A stretch of 64,000 nucleotides of DNA from Bosea sp. RAC05 (GTDB lineage: Bacteria; Pseudomonadota; Alphaproteobacteria; Rhizobiales; Beijerinckiaceae): assembly GCF_001713455.1 (NCBI RefSeq), contig NZ_CP016463.1, positions 434,001-498,000 of the forward strand, given 5' to 3'. Below the pieces are notes generated by a model. It worked only from the letters and a program-made list of their open reading frames with translations. It made no database searches and was not told the origin of the DNA. Shown in pieces: positions 40,093 to 47,469 of this stretch (position 1 is the first letter of the stretch; the number at the start of each line of letters is the position of its first letter). The translations under genes and the position numbers were made by a program.

Positions 40093-40533
40093 ATGAACGT
40101 CAGAGAATGGAAGTCGCACCTCAAGGACATCCACGAGGCGTTCTATGACGACCTGGTGGGGACCGCCGACTGCGGCGCTTTCGATGGCGGCTGCCTGACT
40201 GTCGCCAGAGCTCTGCAGAGCGTGATCGGGGGCGACATCGTCGTTCTGGTGCGCCCGGACGACACGGCCGACCACGCCGCGGTGCTGAAGGACGACAAGC
40301 TCTGGGACTATGATGGCCCCCTGAAGCCGGCCCGGTTCCTGGAGCGCTTCAATCGCACCGAGATGATCGGCGTTCCCTGGCGCGCGCACGGCTTCCGCCC
40401 CATCCGTGAAGGCGACTTGCCGAACGCCTTTGTCGATGAAGCGCTGATCGAGCGCTTGGCGCGTCTCTTCGCCAGCTCCCTGCCCGACGAGCTGCAGGTG
40501 GAGGTCGGACAGCTCGCGCCGGCGCCACGCTGA
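40093..40533 (+). CDS. Cys-His-Asp protein B (papain/transglutaminase-like), 146 aa
   Basis: Shares with the 30712 gene the order GGCLTVARAL (Cys34), DHAAVL (His61) and DYDGPL (Asp72), with the same spacing and ending D-x-x-G-P-L. Such Cys-His-Asp series occur in papain-like and transglutaminase-like folds. It begins about 90 bases after array 3 and could be transcribed with it. Activity is unproven. Confidence 0.6.
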   Translation: MNVREWKSHLKDIHEAFYDDLVGTADCGAFDGGCLTVARALQSVIGGDIVVLVRPDDTADHAAVLKDDKLWDYDGPLKPARFLERFNRTEMIGVPWRAHGFRPIREGDLPNAFVDEALIERLARLFASSLPDELQVEVGQLAPAPR

Positions 40534-40537
40534 CGTC

Positions 40538-41389
40538 TCAGGGGTAGAGCCAGTTGAGCGTCGTTCGGTCGAGGTCCAACTTGGCGATCAGCCGCGGCTC
40601 CATGTCCATCTGCCCGTCTTCAGCCTGGATCCGCCGCAGCATGAAGCGATATCCGGGATGCTCCTGGTTGCCGGCCACGCCGATGAGATTGCCCCAGCAG
40701 ACATGCACCGGGGTCGAGCCGTTGAGGCCGGGATCGAACCGATGCATGGACAGAAATTTCATGCACTGGAACTCGTCCTCGCGGGTCAGGGCGAAGACGT
40801 TCGATCCGAACAGGAAGAGGTAGCCTCGATCGGATTCGGACCGGAGCTGCTTTGTCTCTGGGTCGACGAACGCCTGGGTCTCATGGAAGGTGAAGGCATC
40901 GCCGACGCGCTCGATCTGCACGATCGAGCGGATGATCCAGTCGCTATCAGGGTTCGACCATAGCCGTCGGAACATGGCGAACGGCCCGCCGGTCAGCCCG
41001 CCGAGGCTCTCCCGCGGCATGGTCTGCGGGGCCCGGAAATGCCGCTCGACGACATGAAGCAGCGCTGCGCTCGCACCGGATCCGAAGTCGGGTTCAGCGT
41101 TCTCAAGCCCGATGTCAGGGTAGACCTCCTGGAGGTAGGCGAAGAACCCGGAAGCTTTGCCGTGGTCCCAGTTCGGATCGGGGTCGCGAACGAAGTCGTG
41201 TTTCCGCCAGTTGGTCAGCGTCGCATATGTCAGGGGCTCGACCCGAGCACCTGTGACTTTCTTCCGTCTCTCACCCCAGGAGACGTAGTTGTTGGCCTGC
41301 CGGTGGATGCTGACCCCACGCTTTTCAGCAATCGCATCAATGGCCTTCTGCATGGCCATCTTCTGCTCGGTCGTGGCGAGGTAGCGCAT
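40538..41389 (-). CDS. Hypothetical protein with possible N-terminal HTH, 283 aa
   Basis: The N terminus (MRYLATTEQKMAMQKAIDAI, then EPLTYATLTNWRKHDFVRD) looks like a helix-turn-helix or short recognition domain. The rest is an unknown mixed domain with GYLFLFGSNVFALTREDEF, which resembles a ligand-sensing fold. Converges with the Cys-His-Asp gene 4 bases away. Confidence 0.55.
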   Translation of the reverse strand: MRYLATTEQKMAMQKAIDAIAEKRGVSIHRQANNYVSWGERRKKVTGARVEPLTYATLTNWRKHDFVRDPDPNWDHGKASGFFAYLQEVYPDIGLENAEPDFGSGASAALLHVVERHFRAPQTMPRESLGGLTGGPFAMFRRLWSNPDSDWIIRSIVQIERVGDAFTFHETQAFVDPETKQLRSESDRGYLFLFGSNVFALTREDEFQCMKFLSMHRFDPGLNGSTPVHVCWGNLIGVAGNQEHPGYRFMLRRIQAEDGQMDMEPRLIAKLDLDRTTLNWLYP

Positions 41390-41530
41390 GGCGTAGCCCA
41401 GTCGAAAAGTCCCGAAACCTCTTTGACAAGTTCACAAGGCGATTTCAAACGGCTTCGACTGACCGCGGCCGGTGGCCATGCAGGATGAAGACGTGGCAGC
41501 GAAAGCCACGCAGCAGCAGGGAGAGCCATC

Positions 41531-41653
41531 ATGTCTCAGCCGACCTATGCGGGGATCCAGAACGCGGTTCGGAACTCCCCGACACCTCCGACGATCAGCT
41601 CCAGCAACCCGCACTGGGTGAACGTGGCGATCGCGGGCGCGAAGCCGAAGTAA
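41531..41653 (+). CDS. Small protein, 40 aa
   Basis: A strong ribosome site (AGGGAG) precedes the ATG. Encodes MSQPTYAGIQNAVRNSPTPP, then a Ser/Asn-rich part ending AIAGAKPK. It is followed by a GC hairpin and then a T-tract terminator, so it is probably a real monocistronic gene. No homologue is known to me. Confidence 0.6.
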   Translation: MSQPTYAGIQNAVRNSPTPPTISSSNPHWVNVAIAGAKPK

Positions 41654-41682
41654 CGCCGGCGCCTTTGCCGGCCTGATACGGG

Positions 41683-41713
41683 CGAGGTCGTCTCTGCGAG
41701 GCGGCCTCGTTTT
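41683..41713 (+). terminator. Terminator after the 40-aa gene
   Basis: An 8-bp stem CGAGGTCG / CGGCCTCG followed by TTTT; a second GCCGGC hairpin lies between it and the stop codon. Confidence 0.65.
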
Positions 41714-41741
41714 CAGTTGTGGGCCCCGCGACTGGCCTGCG

Positions 41742-42041
41742 TCATGCAACTGGGCTTGCCGGCGACGACTCTGCCGACGCCGCGTGTTCGCGATACAGGC
41801 CCACAGCCTTTGAGATGAAGGCTCGGGCCTCATCGGGGGTTATCCAGCCGGCGTCATACGGGCCTGTGCCGTAGGTCTCCTCATAGAGCCACGCTGGGTC
41901 CATCACGACGTCACCGCCGACGGCGAAGGTCCAGCTGCTGCCGCGCGAACGGAAGTAGAATTCCTGGCCGTCGACTGTGCCCTCGGCCTGAAAGGGGCAG
42001 TTACCACCGAAGGTGTCGATCACCACCTTGTCGTCCATCAT
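41742..42041 (-). CDS. Hypothetical protein, 99 aa
   Basis: ATG behind AGGAG. MMDDKVVIDTFGGNCPFQAE, then GQEFYFRSRGSSWTFAVGGD: beta-rich, with several aromatic residues, and a GPYDAGWITPDEARAFI helix at the C terminus. Unknown. Confidence 0.7.
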   Translation of the reverse strand: MMDDKVVIDTFGGNCPFQAEGTVDGQEFYFRSRGSSWTFAVGGDVVMDPAWLYEETYGTGPYDAGWITPDEARAFISKAVGLYREHAASAESSPASPVA

Positions 42042-42148
42042 GACGCCGCTCCTGCTGATCGCACTGTCTGAAGAAGATGCTGGCGCATTCCAATGTGATC
42101 GACAACGCAGTAGGATGTCCCCCGTAATCCTTCGGGTGGGCAGCGCTG

Positions 42149-42337
42149 ATGACCGACGATACGGAGACGATCCTGGGTGACCCGCTCACCGCGTATTCCA
42201 AGGGTATCATCGCAGCCGACGTCGCAGCGACCCTGCTTGAACTGCCCAATGAGGAAGATCTCGCCAGGGAGCTTTCGTTCGTGGGCCTTCCGGAGCCGGG
42301 ACCGACAGAAGAGAGCGAGTTCCCGTTCAAGCCTTGA
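42149..42337 (+). CDS. Small acidic protein, 62 aa
   Basis: MTDDTETILGDPLTAYSKGI, then ELPNEEDLARELSFVGLPEP. Acidic and helical, with no motif recognised. Ends near the converging membrane gene. Confidence 0.6.
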   Translation: MTDDTETILGDPLTAYSKGIIAADVAATLLELPNEEDLARELSFVGLPEPGPTEESEFPFKP

Positions 42338-42358
42338 GCGGAAACTCGCGATGCGCCG

Positions 42359-42541
42359 CTATTGACGGCTCAGGCGCTGGATCGCCTTCCAGTCCGACAG
42401 GCTGGGTTGACCGCCAGCGCCATTCTGGCCGACGGGCGGGCTCTCGATGCGCATCCAGGTCACGAAGGCGACCATGAGCAACACGAGAACGATGGCGCCT
42501 CCAGCCATAGCGGGAGGCTCGGGCGCATTCGGTGACCTCAT
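42359..42541 (-). CDS. Small single-pass membrane protein, 60 aa
   Basis: ATG behind AAAGGG. One transmembrane helix (GAIVLVLLMVAFVTWMRI) with a short N-terminal tail and a polar C-terminal 30 residues. Function unknown. Confidence 0.65.
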   Translation of the reverse strand: MRSPNAPEPPAMAGGAIVLVLLMVAFVTWMRIESPPVGQNGAGGQPSLSDWKAIQRLSRQ

Positions 42542-42631
42542 GGCATACCCTTTCATCTCTGGTTGACTTGAGAAGGGACTGGCACTCCGATCAGGGCGAT
42601 CGCCGATTTCACCCTGATGACAGCTTGCTGG

Positions 42632-42817
42632 TCAGGCAGCATCCCGGACCAGTCCGGTCGTCCTGCGGCAACTGGAACCGATCGGGATGATCCGCACGCG
42701 ACCGATAGGTCCGATGCGAACACGCCCGACCGGAATGATGCGGACGCGCCCGGCAGTCTTGGTCACAAAGCCAGTCGCATTTGCCAGCCGGCGAGCGGCC
42801 TGATGATTGGTGATCAT
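42632..42817 (-). CDS. Small basic protein with octapeptide repeats, 61 aa
   Basis: ATG 8 bases after AAGGAG. Residues ~24-47 are three exact-length octapeptides: GRVRIIPV, GRVRIGPI, GRVRIIPI, each a strand with alternating Arg and hydrophobic residues and a Gly-Pro turn. The N terminus is a short helix (HQAARRLANATGF), the C terminus is basic with one Cys. Strongly cationic, so binding to membrane, RNA or DNA is possible. Nothing comparable is known to me. Confidence 0.7.
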   Translation of the reverse strand: MITNHQAARRLANATGFVTKTAGRVRIIPVGRVRIGPIGRVRIIPIGSSCRRTTGLVRDAA

Positions 42818-42881
42818 GATTGTACTCCTTGATGGAAGGGCCCGGAGATCCGACGCAGCAGACCTCCGGGCGTTGGTGTGG

Positions 42882-43211
42882 CTAGCGCTTCCAGGGGAAG
42901 GGCCAGGGCGGCTGCCCGCCGCTGGCTGCGGGCGCGGCGTTGCCATTGTCGAAGCCAGACGAATGGAAGCCGCAGGTGCCATCAGGAACGATCTTGGCGC
43001 CAGCCGCATTCGCCACGCACGCATTGGTGAACTGGACACAGCGACCGTCGCGAGTGATCGCGAAGACCGGCAGGTGGACGGCCGGGCAGTAGTTGGTGGC
43101 TTCCCCCGCCTGGGCGGAGGAGCGCGGGGACTGGGCAGCGTGGGCTGCACCCATCCCGGCCGCGATGGCGGATCCCGCCACCATGGCCATCATCAGGAAC
43201 TTGTTGGTCAC
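42882..43211 (-). CDS. Secreted Kazal-like protein, 109 aa
   Basis: Signal peptide (MMAMVAGSAIAAGMGAAHA), then CPAVHLPVFAITRDGRC, FTNACVANAAGAKIV and DGTCG. The spacing and the Thr-Asn-x-Cys core recall Kazal-type protease inhibitors, with four Cys (two disulfides) instead of six. The tail is Pro/Trp-rich. Likely periplasmic or secreted; inhibitor activity is inferred only. Confidence 0.6.
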   Translation of the reverse strand: MTNKFLMMAMVAGSAIAAGMGAAHAAQSPRSSAQAGEATNYCPAVHLPVFAITRDGRCVQFTNACVANAAGAKIVPDGTCGFHSSGFDNGNAAPAASGGQPPWPFPWKR

Positions 43212-43455
43212 GATACATTCCCCTCTTACGAGTTGCGCGCCGGCGGTCTCGCCGATGCTGGGAACGTAGAAATCACGCGCCGGAACCCCTGGAAATTTAG
43301 GGCTGGCCTACTGCGGTTTGCAGTATCTGAAGGGCAGTATGGTGCCGACCTCTTGACAAACCGGGAATCCGTTCACGCCCGGTTGCGTAACTGACCCACT
43401 CCGCTAGTCTCGAACAGAATAGGACCGATACTGCCTCATTCCCTGAGGATTGCAA

Positions 43456-44190
43456 ATGCCACCGATCCTGCCCGATCTCACCACCCTGTCGGATCTGACC
43501 AGCGCACAAGCGCTGGCGTCAATCGATGAAGCGACAGAGTGGTTTCGGCAGGAAAATACGATAAAAATTGTCAAATCAGGCCTTTTCCGCACAGCCAGAT
43601 TTCTTCTCGCCAACAATCAGCGCATGAACTCGGCCGGAAACATCGAAAAGCGAGAGCGATGGTTTAACAACAGCCGATATGAAAAGACCGACAGCTGGCT
43701 ACTCAGAGAAGCTCGCAAGAGCGGCCTGCGTCGCCTGACATACGGGCATGGTGTGATGCACCTGCTGTCTCAGCTCAACGAAGATGACGTAATTTCGTCA
43801 AGCACTTCTATGCACTGGGACCGTGCGACAAATTTGGCCGAGTACCAGGCGACCGAAGTCCTATTGGGGAAAAGCCTAAGGAAGCTGGATCCCGGAGCGA
43901 GGGAATCATACTTGAACCTCGACCAGTTGCTGCCATTTTTTGGCTATGTGCCAGATGGCAATTCCGATCCGGTAAGGAACAGATGGGTGGTACCAATGGT
44001 CCATCTGGGGCTGTGGAGTGCTTGTCAGGTCAAAAATGAGTACCAAGTCCGCATCGGGCCTCTGGGAAGCCTTTTCTTTCATTACGTGTTCGAGCCTATC
44101 GTGAAGGCCTATGACGCAGTGATAGAAAGCGATGAACCATCGCTAGCCGGTCCGAACGTCAAATTGCCGAACATCAACATGGGCGATTGA
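43456..44190 (+). CDS. Hypothetical protein, 244 aa, atypical composition
   Basis: ATG behind GAGGATT. Lower GC and different codon use than its neighbours (many AAA, AAT, ATA codons), so probably a recent arrival. Helical, with SGLRRLTYGHGVMHLLSQLN and a C-terminal part GPLGSLFFHYVFEPIVKAYD. No family recognised. Confidence 0.65.
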   Translation: MPPILPDLTTLSDLTSAQALASIDEATEWFRQENTIKIVKSGLFRTARFLLANNQRMNSAGNIEKRERWFNNSRYEKTDSWLLREARKSGLRRLTYGHGVMHLLSQLNEDDVISSSTSMHWDRATNLAEYQATEVLLGKSLRKLDPGARESYLNLDQLLPFFGYVPDGNSDPVRNRWVVPMVHLGLWSACQVKNEYQVRIGPLGSLFFHYVFEPIVKAYDAVIESDEPSLAGPNVKLPNINMGD

Positions 44191-44461
44191 TCGCCGACTT
44201 CGAACCTCATGTTCCAGACGCCGAAGGCCGCGCTCGACCACTAAATTGGGCCGCTTGACGACAATCAGGGCATCAAGCATACGCCGCCACCTCGGTGAAG
44301 GATTGGACATGACGCTCCAGGCGCACATCACGGCACGTTGTTGGCGAGGCCCCGTCGCGGCCCCCGCGTGTCGTCGCGTGCCCTGAGATAGCTCGGGACC
44401 ACCGTCGATCTGCTGGAAGAGGCGCCGCGACCGGGGTTGCAGGCGCCTCTTCCATGTCAGT

Positions 44462-44537
44462 GGGTCGATCGTCCAGTGGTCCAGGATGGCGGACTCCAAC
44501 CCCGCAGACCCCGGTTCGAATCCGGGTCGGCCTGCCA
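44462..44537 (+). tRNA. tRNA-Trp (anticodon CCA), atypical body
   Basis: Loop CTCCAAC gives CCA. Acceptor GGGTCGA / TCGGCCT has two wobble pairs, and pair 31-39 is A-C; the D arm (GTCCAGTGGTCCAGGAT) resembles Glu/Gln tRNA more than host Trp. CCA encoded. Confidence 0.82.
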
Positions 44538-44556
44538 AACTGACATCCATCTCCAA

Positions 44557-44631
44557 GATCCGGTGGCCGAGGGGTTTAGGCCGGCGCCTGCAAAGCGTCT
44601 CACGCCAGTTCGAGTCTGGCCCGGATCTCCA
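44557..44631 (+). tRNA. tRNA-Cys (anticodon GCA)
   Basis: Loop CTGCAAA; acceptor GATCCGG / CCGGATC; discriminator U, the key Cys identity base; CCA encoded. Confidence 0.9.
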
Positions 44632-44686
44632 TCGCTTTTGAAACTTGCATAATCCTCGCCCAAACTCGTCCGATCAGGAGGGCGAG

Positions 44687-45874
44687 ATGCCGAAGATCCA
44701 CGTCGAATTCAATGACACCACCGTCGACATCGAGGTGAAGGCCGGCGCCTCGCTGCGAGAAGCGGTGACCGCTGTCATCGACGCGCCCGAGATCACGGCG
44801 GTCCTCCAGTCAGCGGTGAAGGACGAGTATTTCGAAGCCTACAGCAACGACGGCAGCGTCAACGACGACTGGAACATGCGGGCGGCCAAGGCCTTCATCG
44901 ACCATGGTCTTGAGGGCCTCGAGGAGTGGATCACGGAAGAGAGCGACGATAACGTCGACGGACGCCTCCACCAGGCGATTTCCGCGATCAACGACAAGCC
45001 CGAGATCTCCGAGCTCATCGACGCCGCAATCGACGGGCTGAAGGATGCACGGCGCAACAAGGCGTCCGATATCCGCGCCATGTTCGACGAGCTGATCGAC
45101 GACACCCTGGCCGACATGCTGCGCGCATCAGACAAATCCAAGCCGCTGGACCTCATCTCGGCGCGGGATGATGTCCTTCTGAGCTATGTGCCCGGCGTCA
45201 GCGGCCTTTCGACCGAAGACATCCACACCAATGCCATCGACAGCGTGCACAGCGCGGAAACGGTCCTGCTCGACGAGCGCCTGATCCCGTTCTTCAAGCT
45301 CATCAATCTCGCCAAGGACGACTTCATCGCCTACTGCAGGGAGCAGCATGGCATCGATCTCACCGGACGTCTCGTCGCCGACGGCGTTTCAAGCTACCGG
45401 GTCGAGGACGATGCTCGACGGGCTGAGCTCTGGAAGACCGCGTCCTGGACGGTGGATAGCGATCGGCCAGCCCTCATCACACCGGCTGAGGCTTTCGAGG
45501 TGCTGGAGAATGCCACCTATGGCGGCGTGCCGTGCCTGACGGTGAAGGTGCCGCTTCGGTGGTTCATCGAGCGCGACTGGAGCCTCGGCATGACGATCGA
45601 GCCTCATTCCCTCGCCAAGGGCTCCATGGTCGCGGGCCAGATCGGCATCCACAATTTCGTCAACGGCTCGGGCCACACGATCACGAACGAGAACACGGTC
45701 ATCATTCCGGCTGGCGATCGCCAGGAATTCGTCGTCTCCGAGAAGACGGGCTACGGCTTCGACAGCGCCTATGGATTCGTCGGCTGGGCTCTCAAGGCGG
45801 GTCGCTTCCAGGACGTCCCGGCGGCGCCCGAGCAAAAAATCGAGGATGAATCGGTGCCGGACATGCGCGTCTGA
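44687..45874 (+). CDS. Hypothetical protein, 395 aa
   Basis: ATG behind AGGAGG. Starts with a strand pair (KIHVEFNDTTVDIEVKAGAS), continues as an acidic helical region (about 25-230), then a beta-rich C-terminal domain with YGGVPCLTVKVPLRWFIERD and HNFVNGSGHTITNENTVII. No family recognised. It follows the tRNA-Cys gene by 55 bases. Confidence 0.7.
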   Translation: MPKIHVEFNDTTVDIEVKAGASLREAVTAVIDAPEITAVLQSAVKDEYFEAYSNDGSVNDDWNMRAAKAFIDHGLEGLEEWITEESDDNVDGRLHQAISAINDKPEISELIDAAIDGLKDARRNKASDIRAMFDELIDDTLADMLRASDKSKPLDLISARDDVLLSYVPGVSGLSTEDIHTNAIDSVHSAETVLLDERLIPFFKLINLAKDDFIAYCREQHGIDLTGRLVADGVSSYRVEDDARRAELWKTASWTVDSDRPALITPAEAFEVLENATYGGVPCLTVKVPLRWFIERDWSLGMTIEPHSLAKGSMVAGQIGIHNFVNGSGHTITNENTVIIPAGDRQEFVVSEKTGYGFDSAYGFVGWALKAGRFQDVPAAPEQKIEDESVPDMRV

Positions 45875-45961
45875 GCAATTTGAACCACAGCGTTCACGAG
45901 CTGCGGCACAATTGACCGTATGGATCGACGAATAAGCGATCCTTTGCGGCCGAGGTTGTGA

Positions 45962-46708
45962 GTGAAGTCTGTCAGGAGTCATGGCGCGTGGATCCGCAAC
46001 GCGTCCGTCCATTATCGGAAGTTCCAACGCGTCGCGGACGGCCAGCGGAACGCCTTCTTCAAGGACCTGGCGGCTCAGACCGGGCACTCGGTCAACACCC
46101 TGCGGCGACAGCTGTCGGCCCTGGGCTATCTCGTTGCGATGGGCGTTGAAATCGAGACCATCAAGGCCCAGCCGGCACTCATGTCGGTGGAGGCGGTTGC
46201 GCGCGCCGGCAGGCTCGACGCCATGGCCGAGGTGCGGCTACTGCGGGAGCTGTTGGAAGGTCAGGGAAACCGCGAGTACTTCCGTGGCCAGGCGGCAGCC
46301 ATCGAAGAGGCACGGTGGACGAGCCCGTTGCCCAATGCAGGCGAGATCGACCTCTCTGAGCTGAAGGCAACCCATGTCGATGGCGAATTTACAGCTGGAG
46401 ACACCGTCATCGCCCATGCTGCTTCGCCGCTGGAGCCCTACATTTCGATCGCGACGTCGAAAGGCCGGGTCGACATCTACAGGGTGTCCCACGAGGATCC
46501 GCGCATCCGGATCCCGCACTTTCGACTGCTGTTCCTGGCGAGTGTCCTGGGATCACTGGTGAGCGTGCACCAGGTGATCGTCTGCACAGATATCGCTCTC
46601 ATGGAGCTTGCTGATCTCCAGGATCAATTGCGGCTGGAGATCAGGAGCAGGCTGACGGTGCTCTATCAGAGCTTGAAGCTGCAGCCGGCTCAAACCGGCG
46701 CAGGCTGA
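45962..46708 (+). CDS. Hypothetical protein with helix-turn-helix, 248 aa
   Basis: GTG start behind CGAGG. Residues 30-60 (FFKDLAAQTGHSVNTLRRQL) form a plausible helix-turn-helix; the rest is mixed, with PYISIATSKGRVDIYRVSHE. Probably a DNA-binding protein. Family unknown. Confidence 0.6.
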   Translation: MKSVRSHGAWIRNASVHYRKFQRVADGQRNAFFKDLAAQTGHSVNTLRRQLSALGYLVAMGVEIETIKAQPALMSVEAVARAGRLDAMAEVRLLRELLEGQGNREYFRGQAAAIEEARWTSPLPNAGEIDLSELKATHVDGEFTAGDTVIAHAASPLEPYISIATSKGRVDIYRVSHEDPRIRIPHFRLLFLASVLGSLVSVHQVIVCTDIALMELADLQDQLRLEIRSRLTVLYQSLKLQPAQTGAG

Positions 46709-46736
46709 AAGGCGAGGTGCCGCCCTGAGCTGCTGC

Positions 46737-47024
46737 TCAGGAGGCCAGCGCCATCGACGGAAGCGGAGCGGCGAAGCGATTGTTGGGGACGATCGCGATG
46801 GGCGTGCTCGCGCGCAGCGTGCTCACCAGGGCTGCATCCACGGCCGAATAGGACGAAGCAGAAGCCGGGAAGCTCGCGGGCGCCTTGAAGACGTGCCAGT
46901 CGGCGTTCTCGGTCTCGGTCGACATGCGGCCTTCCATGCGAGCGACGGCCTCGGCGGGCGAGTGAGCGACGATGTCGCCCTGGATCCAGCCGCACTCTGC
47001 ATTGAAGACGATGAAGCGGTTCAT
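46737..47024 (-). CDS. Small hypothetical protein, 95 aa
   Basis: ATG behind AAGGA. MNRFIVFNAECGWIQGDIVA, then SPAEAVARMEGRMS: a short strand-helix unit. The rest is Ala/Ser-rich. Converges with the gene before it. Unknown. Confidence 0.6.
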   Translation of the reverse strand: MNRFIVFNAECGWIQGDIVAHSPAEAVARMEGRMSTETENADWHVFKAPASFPASASSYSAVDAALVSTLRASTPIAIVPNNRFAAPLPSMALAS

Positions 47025-47178
47025 GATGACGATTCCTTCGGGTGAGCAAATTGCCCATTGATCCTCTGGCCGCCGCTCGAAAGGAACAACTGAATCGTGG
47101 ATGCAATCCACCGGGACATTGACCCTTCGCACGCTGTTGTCGAGGTTGAAGATCAGATAGGCACCAGGAATCGAATCG

Positions 47179-47469
47179 ATGTCGACCACCCGTTCCAGTG
47201 ACGCCATGAAGCTTCTGGATGACCTTCGCCGGCGCCATGATGCGCTGCGCACGCAGCTGATCCGGAACCAGTCGGAGAACGAGCGCGCCGATCGGGAGCT
47301 GGCGGAAGCGGAAGCTCGGGCGGTCGCGCAGTTCGGCACCAGCGACACGACAAAGCTGATGGCCATGGTCGAGGAAATTCGCGGCCGCAATGCCCAGGCC
47401 CTGTCTGACTTCGCCGAGCAGATCGGCCAGATCGAAGCCGAACTTCAGGCCCTGGAAGTCCGTCCCTGA
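47179..47469 (+). CDS. Coiled-coil protein upstream of the Rad50-like gene, 96 aa
   Basis: Almost entirely charged helix (DDLRRRHDALRTQLIRNQ, QIGQIEAELQALE) with heptad spacing. Its stop overlaps the next start as TGATG. It may supply part of the coiled coil of the Rad50-like complex. An internal ATG at residue 10 is an alternative start. Confidence 0.7.
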   Translation: MSTTRSSDAMKLLDDLRRRHDALRTQLIRNQSENERADRELAEAEARAVAQFGTSDTTKLMAMVEEIRGRNAQALSDFAEQIGQIEAELQALEVRP

